From: Gambelia wislizenii
Taxonomy: Eukaryota > Chordata > Lepidosauria > Squamata > Crotaphytidae
NCBI GenBank assembly: GCA_030847615.1
Contig: JAUMIR010000004.1
Span: 103,120,001-103,184,000 of the forward strand
Reading direction: 5' to 3'
DNA length: 64,000 bases
In this document: positions 22,591 to 34,736 of the stretch, piece by piece
Numbering within the stretch: position 1 is the stretch's first letter
Layout: each line of letters begins with the position of its first letter
The notes under the pieces: model-generated
The model's input: the letters and a program-made list of their open reading frames with translations, nothing else
Told to the model about the DNA's origin: nothing
The model's database searches: none
Position numbers and translations under genes: made by a program

Positions 22591-25500
22591 TATAAATATC
22601 ATTTCTGAAAGCAAACACCTTTTCAAAACAAGTAAGCCCCCTACTACATCCAGTGAGAGATGGCACAGGTCTTCCACACACCACTCAGAAAATGACCTTG
22701 CTCTCATCTGCCACCCCTCCCCACTCCCAAAGCATCAGTTACAGCTCCCAGAGTGCTGTGCTCCCTTTCTTTATCTTGCCAGTTGTGGTGATATGTCCAG
22801 TGTCTGTGTGGATAGACAGGGAAAGAGAAAGGACTCCACTGTTTCTCTATCACTCAGGTACGCCAATACAACAGCTCTTGACTACTCATCTCAGGGAAAC
22901 AGACCTTCCTCTTCCTCTCACTTCCTAGGTCATTTCCACTAATTAAGTAAAGAGGTGTTCTTGTCAGGGAATGGCCAGTGGTTGTGCTGCCTGGGGGATT
23001 CTGGGAGTTGCCATCTGCAAAAAACAAAACAAAAAAACTTTCCAACAAAACAAAACAAAACTTTTTTGATGCAGGTGAGAAAAGACTGTCAGGCTAGAGA
23101 AGGAATTTTCTTTTCCCTTATATTATATTAATTAGTATATTAATCCAACCTAGAGAAGAATGCAGGAGCTTGTAAAGCACATCTGTCCCTGGGTAGTGGG
23201 ATTTCACAAGCCTCAGAAGCCCTCCTGTGAGTCCACCTCAGACACTTTATTGCCATGGCTAATTTTAGCTCAGCAAGGTAGTTGCTTGACACTAGTTTCT
23301 TTTACAATAGAGGCAGATGGGGGGATTTAAAAGGAACAGTGGTGTGGTGGGAAAAATAATCTTCTTGCAGGAGGATTAGTTTTTTTCTTTTCTTTTGGGG
23401 AGTTATTTTTGGAGAAGAGAAGGTGTGCACTAGGGAGTAGAACTTGAAAACAAAAATCTTCAGAAAGTGAAGTTCAAGATATTGCAAGGCATGGTTGCAA
23501 GGCCTTAGTAAGGATTTTCACTTTTCTTCTTTCCGTTTTGAGGATATACATTGCTCACCTATGAAGACAGTACAGTGACAGAGAGGTCAGCTTCCACTTA
23601 ATCAAATGAATAAACCCTTCAAAATAAACAATGTGAAAGAGAGGGTGGCCCTTTTTCAATGAAGGCACTGAAGGAGAGAGTAGGTACAATAGCACGTTGG
23701 TGTGTGTGTGTGTGTGCACGCGCGAGTATGTGTATTGAGGGAATGAAAAATGGGAGCACCAGCAGTCATAATTGTGGTAAATCTGTTCCTAATGGTAAAT
23801 CCAATCCATAAAAGTTACTGAAAGCACCCCCTCCCCCTGCAGTTTTCATTTCATCACTCACTGTTTGGAGAGAGAAAGAAAAACATTATCTGAAATAAAC
23901 TTTAGATCATGGCTTGAAAATACAGTAGACCCACACAGCCAATGAATTATGAGAATTCATGCAATTTCCATTCTGTCTTTGCCTCCCCCACTCTGTTTAT
24001 GTCATCCAAAGCAGCATCACAAAGTTGCCAGTTCCAATCCTGGATTAGAGCACATCAAACCACTGTTATTGAAGGAATGGGTAACTGCAGAGGCAGTTTT
24101 GCCCCTGCTGGTCAATTTTTGCCCCTGCTGTCCTGGGAAGGCCACACTGGACCACTAGAGGCTCCAAACGCTGTAGTTAAAATCTGGGAAAGCTTTTGCA
24201 CAACCTCCACCACAATGAGTCAAAACCTTGAGAAATACTGCTATGCTTCCCCAATTCCCCATTCTCTACATACCTTAGAAATGTACCAGAATTCCTGCCC
24301 CCATGGGCATATTGAAACATTTCTAAGGTATGTGGGGGACATGGAGAGAAACAAAAGAAACATGGGGAGTGAACAAATGCTGCACTTTTCAGGGTTTTGA
24401 GACTGGGCAGGATGGGTGTTTGGAGTTAACTCTGTTAACTGAGCTATACCTGTACAGAGTAATAGCCCCAAAAGTAACAACTCCAAAGTAATATAATATG
24501 TAACTAAGCAGTAAATCCCCACATCTCAAAGAACTATAACACAACACACAACAGATTAACATAAATCCTGTCTTAAACACTGATTAAAAGGGACTCTACA
24601 TCTTCTAGAGAAATTATTCTCATCAGGTTATATATTTAATTTTATTTCATTATAAAGGTTTAAATACATGGGTGGATAGCACATGAGCACTTCTGACAAT
24701 ATATAATTTATAATGTGCTATTGATATCACTGCCACTTAAGTAATATTTTTTTAGTTTGAACTATTAAAACATATGTATCATCTGTGATAAATTCCCAGC
24801 CTCACCTTTCAGGAATCCAGCTTTTTTTTTTTTTAAACTAATCATGATTTTTAAACCTTTCAGATTGTCAATCTTAACTCATTTTGCTGCAAAGGAGGCA
24901 TTTAAAGGGTTTAGCATTTAATGCAGGGTAATAACCTTGAGTATTTTAGAACAGTAAGAAAGAAGCTTAACCACATTTCTGAGTAGTCTAAAGAGACATA
25001 ATTTCAACAGTGCTTATAGCTAGTGTCTCTTTATTTTCAGATTTCAGGCTTTTAGAACCTATGGTTTAAACCTAAGGGGGAATTTTTTCCTCTTTGAACA
25101 AAATTACTTGAAATGGAAATTTCATTACTGACCTTGGACAATCTCCTAAAGATAAAATACTTTGAAAAATTTAACCATTCTTTGAATATAGCTAGCCTTC
25201 TAACAGTATAAAATGACAAAATGTGTCCCACAGTTGGAATACAGCAGTTTATAAAAGATTAAAACCATTACATATTTAGTATCATCAAGAGAAAGAAAGC
25301 CTCCTGGTATACACCAAGGGCAATCTCAAGATGTGTAATCCTGAGGCATCAACTTGTAGATTTGGTTCAGAGTTGGCATACTCAAGGGGGGCGGGGGAAT
25401 ACCTTAATGTTATATTTCCAAGTAGAAATTCTTCTGGAAACAACATGCTGTTTCTCTCTACTTCAAGATTAATTTAGAGAAAGGAAAAGAGAAAGACAGA

Positions 25501-26147
25501 GAAAAATAGAAAGAGAGAACTCCATCAGAAAAAGACCTATAGTGGCATTAATACTATTGATAAACATTTTTGCAGAATTCTATATACAGACCTATACAAG
25601 AGCCAAGAATACAGCTGAAGTGTACACTCGTTAGATAAGTGGATTTTTCCTGATTTTTTTTTTTATCCAAGAAGTAACGAAGTCCATGTTTTATCAGCAC
25701 TTGCATCACATCATTCTAAGAACAGCATAGCAACCAAAATTTTGCTTTGAAAAATGCAGTGAAGGTTAAAAAGACATGGGGGACATTTTGGCTTAAAGTA
25801 GCCATGGCTGATGAACGATCCTCAGCAGAACCATGCACAGAGGAAATGGGGAATTCAGCAGCTCCATCGTGCTCCATCTCCCTGATATAATCATCTTCCT
25901 TAAAATTCTTGTAGAAAAAAACAACAAATAGGATATAGGTATCTCTTTCTTTCCCAGCCCACCTTCATAACCAGCAGCAGTCTTCAGAATAATTTAAATC
26001 CAAAAGACAGATCTGAGGAAAAGGCATTACCCTTCCCCTATTCCACAATGCCACTGTCCTATTCAGATACATTTTGCCCATAGAAAACATCTTGGAGGTA
26101 AAATATCCTACATCATACTTACTTTGGCCCTAACTTCACACATACAG
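22591..26147. other. No gene; long non-coding stretch
   Basis: No exon-like reading frame. The overlapping frames at 22553-22942 and 23942-24400 show no domain. Contains a short (GT)n at 23699-23719, T-runs near 24820 and 25658, and an inverted pair of about 20 bases around 24262-24334 (ACATACCTTAGAAATGT against ACATTTCTAAGGTATGT). 24600-25260 is repeat-free and AT-rich. Confidence 0.45.
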
Positions 26148-26275
26148 CCATGTGAAAAAGAAAGTACACCATCTTTGAATTCTACAGTTTTAATAACAAT
26201 CGTCAGTTCCTTAGCAGGTTTTAAAATTAGGTAAATACAACCTCAGATGAACAACAACACATGACATATTACAGC
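26148..26275. mobile_element. DNA-transposon-like fragment (GTGAAAAAGAAAGTACACC)
   Basis: Carries CATGTGAAAAAGAAAGTACA, TCAGTTCCTTAGCAGG, AAATTAGGTAAATACAACCT and AGATGAACAACAACACATGA in an order I recall from a widespread vertebrate cut-and-paste element end. Only one end is present. The superfamily is not certain. Confidence 0.45.
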
Positions 26276-27504
26276 CTTCCAGATGCTGACTAACTGGGGA
26301 GCAACCCAGCTTATGGGGTTCAGGTGTTTTCACCCAAGGGAAGTTGGGGAGAGGTTATTGGAGTTGACCTCCTGCCCCAACAATTCCCATAATAGGTTGC
26401 TCCCCCATTGCAAATCTCTCAGAATGGGGTTAAACAGGTTATAGCTAAATAAAAGTGGCCCTTTATATCCCAGCTATATGTGTGGTCTCTTTATTTGTGC
26501 CTTGTTCCTTGTTCCGTGTTCCTGCATCTACCATCAAAAGGGGAAAATAAATAAGCCTGTCTGATCAGCTGCCCTCCGGGTTGTTATAGAACCATACATC
26601 TGCAATTTTGGCCACAAAAGTGGAAATCATAAGAGAAGGGGATGGTGGTGAAAGAAAGAAAAAAATCATACCTAGATGCACTTTGGGCTACACCTTGAAG
26701 TGATCTCTAGAAAGTTCAAAATGTTTGTGTTTACTTATACAAGGCTTATCTGAACTGGTTGTTTGATTTCATATGTGCATATTGTATTAGATAAAAAAGT
26801 TTACTGAAATATACTGAGCTCCTCTTCTTCTTTTTTATGTTGCAGGAACCTATCCCCATTTCTTCCATGTTATTTCTGCCCCAATACCAATGTTTCTCTT
26901 AAAGGAGAAATGATCAGGAACACATCTGTTCTGTTAAGTGAGGTATACCTATAAATCTAGAATTGATACAGTGGGGAAATAAACCCACTTATATTTTCTT
27001 TTGGATTTATCATTGTGATGAAATAATAGATAAGTATGTCATTTGCGGGGGGCATTGCTTTGTGTGCAATTTTCTTTCTAAAAAGCAGATCATCATTTGT
27101 ATTTGCAGACTCAATACCTGAACAGCAGATGTGCCATAGTAATCCATTTGTCACCTACACACACACACACACAAAAACCCTGTTGCCTCTTTGGAAGTTT
27201 TATATAGTTTGGGTGTCAGCAATATTAGATATTCCTTTGAAATATTATATCGATGATGTCCAAATTATAGAAAACTTCAAAAGAGGCAACAGGGTTATTT
27301 TCATGTAGGTGACTAAATTATGCTCAGTATTAAATTAATTTGAGTATGTTAAGATTATACTGAATTGATTTAATTGGACACTGCTTTCTTTAGAACAGAA
27401 CAGGCCATGACAGGACACAGGAGACTAGAGATCAAAACGTTAGTTCAGTGTCTTCTCCCTGCAGCTCTATACCCTATAACAGTGTGTATTATTGAGTGAT
27501 CATC
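26276..27504. other. No gene recognised
   Basis: AT-rich non-coding DNA. Contains a (CA)n run at 27162-27172 next to an inverted pair: CAAAAACCCTGTTGCCTCTT at 27173-27192 against AAGAGGCAACAGGGTTATTT at 27280-27299. Confidence 0.5.
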
Positions 27505-28165
27505 TTGTTGTTAATTGCCATCAGGTCAACTTTGACTTATGGAGACCCTATGAATAGGGCCCTCAAAGTCATCCTGTTATCAACAGCCCTCCTCAGGTTT
27601 TACAAACTCTGGGCTGTGGCTTCCTTGATTAAGTCGATCCACTTGTAATGTGGTCTTCCTCTTTTCCTACTTCCTGTTATTTTGCCAAGCATTATTGTCT
27701 CTTCTAGCGAGTCAGGTCTTCTTCAGAGCCAATGTGGTGTAGTGGTGTGAGTATTGGACTACAACTCTGGAGACCATGATTCAAATCCCCGCTCAGCCAC
27801 GGAAACCCCTGGGTGACCTTGGGCAAGTCACACTCTTTCAGCCTCAGATGAAGGCAAAGGCAAACTTCACTCTGAACAAATCTTGCAAAAAAACAAAAAC
27901 AAAAAACCTTTGATAGATTCAACATAAGTGGGAAATGACTTGAAAGCAAACAACAACAACAACAACAACATGTCTTCTTATGAATATGTCCAAAGTTTGT
28001 CTCAGCTTAGTCATCTTGGGTTCTATGGAGAGTCTAGACTTGATTTGCTCTAGTCCCCATTTATTTGACTTTTTGGCAGTTCTTGGTATCCACAGAACTC
28101 TCCTCCAGCACCATATTTCCAATTAATTTATTTTCTTTTTGTTTTCCACTTCAGTGTCCACAACG
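27505..28165 (-). mobile_element. RTE (BovB-like) LINE 3' end, antisense, split by a SINE
   Basis: The tail (ATTGCCATCAGGTCAACTTT) and the C-terminal RT coding part are on the minus strand. The outer segment translates to KSNKWGLEQIKSRLS and WCWRRVLWIPRTAKK, the signature RTE stretch before the C-terminus. A SINE at 27724-27970 interrupts it and both halves line up with the uninterrupted copy at 63160-63693. Confidence 0.8.
27724..27970 (+). mobile_element. tRNA-derived squamate SINE inserted in RTE
   Basis: The head GCCAATGTGGTGTAGTGGTG is the A box and GATTCAAATCCCC the B box. The body has GGTGACCTTGGGCAAGTCAC and the tail TGGGAAATGACTTGAAAGC(AAC)n. TCTTCTT occurs at both borders (27717-27723 and 27973-27979), consistent with a target duplication. 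The tail is the same as that of the RTE host, as expected for a SINE mobilised by that LINE. Confidence 0.85.
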
Positions 28166-29458
28166 TTTGGACAGCACAGTGACACCACAATATATATTTC
28201 AAAGATGAGAGAGAGGTGGGAACACAGTGCACTGTCTTTCAGCATCTCCCAAATATCCCACATGATATCCTATTCCACACTAAGGTCAGGTTCTACAGTT
28301 CCTTCTAAACACATTGTGCTTTTTCCAAAATGGTTTTTCTATTAAATTTATTTTTAAAATGGCTTCTAGAATTTAAGAAACACTGTATAAAGTCTGTGAA
28401 GATCTCATGAGTTGCACTTTCATATTTATCTCTGTTATCTTTGATTGACAGATTCCAATTATCTAATTCTTAATGGACTTTTGTTGATGTGTTGTTGCTT
28501 TTCTCTTTCTCTTGCAAGTTCTATTAAACCAACATACATTCCCAACTGACTTTATAGACTTAATTCATCTTTTGCAGCTTGTCACCACATTTTCTTTGTC
28601 AAGGCCCTAGTATCTGAAAAAAAATATTAAGAACAATTTCCTAGCTATTTTTGGACATATTCAATCTCTTGGGGGATTTTTTAGTCATAAATGATAGTGC
28701 AAAAATGTATCTGTGACAGTGATAATCTCCTTAGTATGTTGACAGTTGATGCACTGAATATCATATGAGGCATTATTTAATTTTGTAATGAATGTACATA
28801 TTTTCCTACATTTTTTCAAATATATGTAGGATTCAGATCATCTTTATTTGCTAGAGCATCCATGCTCCTGAAAGCTACTGTGGGATTATTTGAGGGGGAC
28901 ATAATGAAATCACCTCTTATTATGGAAGTTTCATTGTTCTCAAAATACCCTTGTGAAAAGACCACATAAATGCTATTCTAGAGTTATGGAATACAACCTT
29001 GTAGCTTAACTGATGGATCTGCTCAAGGGGATACAGAAGAAGGATACCAGTTTATTCTTGGGGGGGGCGGAAATATACATTTGAGTTCATGTTCTTATCC
29101 ATAGAAGGTATCTCCTGGATCACACACCCAAAAGTAAGCTATTAGGAAACAGTTGATTTCCTAATTTGTATGAGATAAAAACTGGGATTTCCCCCCAGTC
29201 CCCAGACACCAAAAAAAGGGACTGCTCCTTTTTCTCTGAGTATTGGTGACTGAAAGTTCATTTTTCAGCACCCTTCAGCATAGAAGTGGGAGGTCAATGT
29301 ACTAAAATTTCATTTCCCAGCACTCTCATTACAGAGGGGGTAGATCGATGTGCTAAGCAGCAGCGTGTCAGTGTTGTTACATTGTTACAAAGTACATGCA
29401 CCACCATTTCCTCTACTCTCAGAGACTTCTAGCCCAGTATTTTGGGCTAATGTTAATA
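28166..29458. other. No gene or repeat recognised
   Basis: AT-rich non-coding DNA. A G-run lies at about 29060. Confidence 0.5.
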
Positions 29459-29947
29459 CAGGTTTAGCATCCCTAATCCAGAAATCTGAAATGCTCCATA
29501 ATCCATTTAAAAAAAAAAACACCTTATTTATAAAATGGTATAGGGCAGCAAGGGAGTCGGTGATAAGCCCTGCATTCTTCAGGCTCCCTGAAGGCCCCAG
29601 TCACCCACTTCCACCTTCAAAGCAGAGGCTGCAGTGCTCCTGCTCATTTGTTCACAAGGCAGAAGCAGTGGGATGGTGTGTTCCTGGACATCTCCTGTAC
29701 AGAGACACGAGCCTAGAGTGAGACGCAAGGCTGGAGAGAGATGCAAAGATCTGTGAAATGGCAGGAGGTGTGGATTCGTGCCAAGCACTACACTTGGTTT
29801 CCCACCATTTTACAGATCCTCAGTCTCTCTCCAGCTTCGCAAACACATTATATACTATACTACTTGTATTCCAACATCCAAACAAAAAATTCCGAAATCC
29901 AAAACTCTTCTGGTCCCAAACATTTTGGATAAGAGATATTCAACCTG
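29459..29947. mobile_element. Tc1/mariner (Tigger-like) element, 489 bp
   Basis: Flanked by TA. The left end CAGGTTTAGCATCCCTAATC and right end GGATAAGAGATATTCAACCT then G are inverted. Inner repeats CCAGAAATCTGAAATGC and TTCCGAAATCCAAAAC follow the pattern of Tigger-type ends. The interior (29545-29860) is unrelated and includes repeated GAGACRCRAG motifs. No transposase frame. Confidence 0.7.
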
Positions 29948-30329
29948 TATTGCAGTTTTGTATATATTTATCCTCTTCTGATAAAATTAAAATTGTCAAT
30001 ATTTATTTAAAACAGGATAGAGGTTCATATTCCCTTTGATGAAATGACACAATTAATGACAGGAGGATGCCTACTAACTGTATCGGACATCATGTGGCTA
30101 ACTCATATGGTTCCATGACCCCTTCATTCCTCACCCCCCCCCGAATATGCACCCCAATACTTAAGCTCTACCAAGGGCTCCTAAACAGCACTTACAATTG
30201 TAAAATATTAAATAAACATTGGGTCAATTAGGCATGAATATTCTTGCCACTGAAATGCTATCCTGAATTTGAGGATTCTAAAGCACCTGAATTTACTTGT
30301 GGAACAGCACTGGTACATTTGTTGTTGTT

Positions 30330-30430
30330 TATATCATCATCATCATCAATCTATTTATATAGCACCATCATTGTAAATGGCAATTTACAAGTAAAAGAAC
30401 AAAACAGTCCCCTGGCCTCAGGCTTACTAA
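30330..30430. mobile_element. LINE/SINE tail-like scrap with ATC microsatellite
   Basis: (ATC)n followed by CTATTTATATAGCACCATCA, TTGTAAATGGCAATTTACAA and GTCCCCTGGCCTCAGGCTTA resembles the antisense tail of a LINE-type repeat found in lizards. Short and diverged. Confidence 0.4.
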
Positions 30431-30509
30431 TTAAGACATGACACAAAAGGAAAAGGGGAGGGCAGTGTGGAAAGGGATTAAGTCCAGCAGATACTGCTTC
30501 CTCTTTTGT

Positions 30510-30760
30510 TCCTCCATGGCCAGAGCAATGGCACTTGGGATGGATGGAAGGCCTATCATCTGCTTCTGGGCCTAGGCATGGTGGAGCTGTGCCTGCCTCT
30601 CCCTCTCTCCCTCCAAGGCCAGGGTAGTAGCAGCTGGGAGAAAGGAGGGCCTTTCATCTACTTCTGGGCCTAGGCATGATAGAGCTGTGCCTGCCTCTTC
30701 TTCTCTCCCTCTGAGGCCAGGGCAGTGGCAGTTGGGATGGAGGAACAGGCTTCTGGAGGC
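30510..30760. repeat. 98-bp tandem duplication, about 2.5 copies
   Basis: TTCTGGGCCTAGGCATG recurs with a 98-bp period (about 30564 and 30662). Each unit also has GAGCTGTGCCTGCCTCT and AGGCCAGGGYAGTRGCAG, with scattered differences. GC-rich compared with its surroundings. No coding sense. Confidence 0.75.
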
Positions 30761-31449
30761 ATGATATGGCTAGTATCAATGGTTACTGGTAGTTGTTGTT
30801 TTAATTGTAAAAGCAAAGGAACATGAACACACATATGCACTAGAAGCCAGACAATATCACGAGAATCACATGCAGTAGTTCTTTATGGCCTGTACTACTT
30901 CAGACTGGCTGGTGAGATGCATGCTTGAATACACTTCCCATACAAAATTCTCCCAGCATATGGAAAAATAGAATGTTTGAGACAGTTGTTATAGAAGCCC
31001 TTTCCTTCACACACTAACTTTCCACAGACAGACTTAAAAAAAAAAAAACTAATGTAAGAGCATTCCAGTATACAAACCTACACATGCAATCTTAAGTAGC
31101 ACAGCCCAGTAACAGAGCATCATGTGATTCTACTGACTGAATAGATTTTTAATCTGTTTGTATCATACATCTAAGTTGGGGAAAACAACAAAGGTGTTCA
31201 CCCTTCCAACTTCCATTTTCTATATATTACTCTTCTGTGTTCCATTTTAAGGTCAACCAATGGACTTTTATTTATTTATATATGCATTTTGTACTCCCTT
31301 ATTTCATTCTGTTATTATATCAGTTTTCGTATGTCAGAAAAGCCTCAGCCTGCAATCAATACCAGAGCCTGAAATATTGTTCCTGTTTATCTCCATGGAG
31401 ACGGAAGTAAATTCACTGTTGATGCAATGTGTTAGGACTGCATTTATCA
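30761..31449. other. No gene recognised
   Basis: Non-coding, with an A-run at about 31035. Nothing else supported. Confidence 0.5.
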
Positions 31450-31800
31450 ATATGTAGGTCATGCACGTAACCCACAAGGAGATCACTGAAGCTATTTATT
31501 TAAAAGGTTAATGTGCTGACTGTCTCCATATCCATAAGAACTCCAGTAAACCCTCTTAGACCTGTGTCAATACACTTTCAAAGTGGTAATAGCTTGACTC
31601 AAAATGTGAATTTCATTGTGGCATCAAAATAAAGCCCAAAGATGAGCCTATGTCCTCAAGTGCCTCTGCATCACATTAATCTGTAATAAAAGCTGTTGTC
31701 TTCATGTGACAGAAGGGAATCCTGAAATATAAGGCTTTAAATGTCTGAGCAAAGAGACAAAGATACATCTCTTCAACACAACTCTTACAGTTCCTCAAGC
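31450..31800. other. Repeat-free segment, candidate conserved non-coding element
   Basis: No transposon, microsatellite or homopolymer. Rich in AT-core motifs such as AATTTCATT and CACATTAATCTGTAATAAA. The judgement is texture only; nothing in the sequence alone proves constraint. Confidence 0.25.
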
Positions 31801-32855
31801 GGAAAATATCTTCGCTTCCAAGTATCAGACACATCTCTACTTCTGTAAGATTCTTTCTGTCTAACCAGTAATCTTGCCTTTCCTCTTCGTAATATTCAAT
31901 TCATCTCCTCAGCCTGCCAAAGACAAAATAGGCCTTATTTTTTTCTGGAAACCTTGTAATGAATAACAATATTGACAATAAAGATGACTAATACTGCAGC
32001 AAATACAACAAGCCAGAGTCCATGACACCTTAAATACCAATAATTTAATCCTGGCATTATGACCGTTTGTCCCGCTTTCACCTGGGTACTTTGTCCTTAT
32101 GCATCCCCCCTCCTATTCATTTATATAGCTTGGATTTCAATGCACTGTTTGCAGGAAGATCTATAAAAAACAGACACAGGGTCTCTGCAAACAGATTAGA
32201 CTTTCTCCCCAAAATTCAACACTCACTGAGGAAACTGAGAGGCCCACTTCTACAATTTAAACAGCTATGTAAGCTGCGACTATGAGACTTCAATAACTGG
32301 CTCAATGCTGAAAGTGAGTAGCAGGCTTGTTCCTTTGCAAAAGATTAGGGCTGCATGATTTGCTTCAAAAAGTCAGAAACATGGTTTTTTTTTTAAAAAA
32401 AATAAAAATAAAACCTTGGACTCCAAGCCCGCTAGGAATCCAAATGTGCACCATGTAGCCTAAGGGCAGATAAAATTCGGCCAATGGTATATTCAGATAC
32501 CAGCAGCTATTGCCTTCAAACATGGGGTTGGTTTGAAAAAAAATAATCTTAGTTGTTTTTATATTCCCCCACAACTCAAAATGAAGAAATTTCCAAGTTA
32601 ATTGAAGAGAGGCCTTGGAAGCTCTTCCATTTTCTAGACATTTGTTTCCTAAACACAGTCTGCTAATAAAATTGTTTCAGAGAGAATGCTTAACACTTTC
32701 CAAGACTGCCAATTTTTCCCTGTAAATTCCCCTCTTAAACTCCACCTCCCGGAAGCTAGGGAAGACCAGTGGATAATGAGCAACTAAAGCTACTCCCTTC
32801 TATCAACTAGGCATCCCATGCTTTTTAATCTTGCTCTACTCTGCGCTGACAACTA
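31801..32855. other. No gene recognised
   Basis: AT-rich, with a T/A homopolymer junction at 32384-32410. No repeat family seen. Confidence 0.5.
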
Positions 32856-33072
32856 CACATCTATGCAGTGGAAAAAATGCAGTTTGACACCACTTTAACT
32901 ACTATGGCTCCATCCTGCAGAATCCTGGGATTTGTAGTTTTGTGAGGCACCAGCACTCTCTGGCTGATAAGGCTAAAGACCTTGTAAAACTGCAAATCCC
33001 AGGATTCCACAGGATAGAGCTACAGCACTTAAAGTGGTATCAAACTGCATCATTTCTATAGTGTAGATATGT
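32856..33072. mobile_element. Palindromic MITE, best-preserved copy
   Basis: The left arm ACACATCTATGCAGTGGAAA, AATGCAGTTTGACACCACTT, CCTGGGATTTGTAGTTTTGT is mirrored by ACTGCAAATCCCAGGATTCC, AAAGTGGTATCAAACTGCAT, CTATAGTGTAGATATGT. Arms are about 95 bases, with a small centre GCACTCTCTGGCTGATAAGG. This copy defines the family for the six others here. Confidence 0.75.
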
Positions 33073-33799
33073 CCTTAAGAGTGAAGAACTATCTTCAGGT
33101 TCTGTTCATAGGAAGCCTGCACATGTCTGTCTCCTGATCCTGGACTTGCATAGCTTTTAGGCATTGCTTACATATCACTTGGGACTTTAACCTGCTGTAC
33201 AAATTTTACATTTACAGATAACTCATGTGTAGCATCAATGACCAGCAAGCAGTTGACAAACATCATTCACTAACAAAAGGTAGGAAGGAGAGGATGAATG
33301 TCTTCTCCCATTACAACTCAGTTGGGAAATGTTTTCATAGCTTGTGCTACCACTCAAAACATCTCTAATTAATGCTGTCAGTAACTGTTTCACACAAGAG
33401 GTTTATTTTTGCAAAGCATCTGAATGCAATTAATTTTTGCTGCACATGGATTTATGAATTATTGAAATAGCCATGTAGTTACTATGGAAGACACACTAAA
33501 TAAACCCACTCCCTAAATAAAAACAGTTCTTGGCAGTGATCTCCTCCAATTTATCAATAGCAAAAATCATTAATATATGTCAGTGGGCATCAGTCTTCTA
33601 AATAAAAGAGAGGTGCTAAATCTAAATAAGATGGATTGTGAAAGTCTCAACTATACTTTACGCAGCAAGGTCCTGTTGGTACATTACTTTGCAAAACAGT
33701 CCTGTTGCTACATTATACCTGATTCTGACCCTGTTCATCAATCCATCAATAGACAGACAGATTAGCCAGATAGATAGTAGATTTTCTCTAATACAAGCC
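33073..33799. other. No gene recognised
   Basis: AT-rich non-coding DNA. Confidence 0.5.
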
Positions 33800-34175
33800 T
33801 CGTGGACCTTCAGCCTGTAGATGTTTGGGACTACAACTTCCACAACCTTCTACCATGCTGAAGTCCAAAACATATGGAGAGCAAAAGTTTTCCCACCACC
33901 ACTCTAGCATTTAGTCATTTATTTGACTACCTAATGCAGACAGAATGCCATATAATTCATTTACCATATTCTTCTTTACTTTTCCATCAAACAACTAAGA
34001 CAACTTGGCAATCTAATGATAGTGATTTAAAACAAAACAAAACAAAATAAAACAACCCAAGATCAAGGGCAAATTAGAACAACCTTTCCCAACCCAGGCC
34101 CCTTCAGATGGATTGATCTACAATTCCTAACATCCCTGACCATTTGGCATGCTGTCTGGAGCAGAAGGGAGTTAT
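33800..34175. repeat. Two fragments of the GTTGGACTACAA-type repeat
   Basis: 33800-33900 has GATGTTTGGGACTACAACTT and an inverted remnant. 34080-34175 has CCCCTTCAGATGGATTGATC, TACAATTCCTAACATCCCTG and GAAGGGAGTTATAGGCTAAC. Both are decayed relatives of 4550-4655. Confidence 0.45.
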
Positions 34176-34736
34176 AGGCTAACATTTTAGAGGCTGGCGA
34201 AGGTTAGGTTAGAGTTTTCTTTTGAGATATTCATTTCAAGGCTGTCACTGCCCCGCCCCCGGCAATATTTCCATTGCTTCAAAACCTACCAGTTCAGCAG
34301 CAAGTCAAGAAGTAAAGTTTTTGTGCTATTGCATGTGCCTGTCAAATAAAGTTTGCAATATGCAAGCTGATGTCTGCTGATCCTTTTCCAGCTGAGGAAA
34401 GTTTAAAATTTCCCTAAGCTGGAAGAAGGCTCTGCCACTCAAAAATGAGAAGATGACTCACCCCTCATCCAGCCATGAATCACATAAGACCATGCTGTGC
34501 CTGATCATCTCATCACAGTCTGCTCCTGTCTTAGAAAACCAGCTGTGTGGCAATGTTGTTAACTTTACACAGCTGGAGGAGGAAAAGACAATATTAGAAA
34601 GCATGCAGGGAGGAGAGCGAGCATTCAGTCCATGGGTATCCACGCCAGTCCTTTCAGTTGTAAAGTCAGGAGAAAGTTGGGGGGGGGTATTTTGCCTCCT
34701 TATTTTTTACCTCCTTTTCTAATCTCTTCACTCTAG
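34176..34736. other. No gene recognised
   Basis: Non-coding. The plus open frame 34453-34722 has no recognised domain. Confidence 0.5.

Noticed and set aside
22553..22942. 129-residue frame, possible exon
   Set aside because: No recognisable domain, overlapping frame on the same strand equally long, and it begins in a dispersed-repeat scrap.
23942..24400. 152-residue frame, possible gene
   Set aside because: No family resemblance. Length is compatible with chance in 64 kb, and an inverted repeat lies inside it.
27724..27800. A functional tRNA gene (A and B box present)
   Set aside because: No cloverleaf can be completed, and the sequence continues into the SINE body. The same head recurs at 45351 and 46505.
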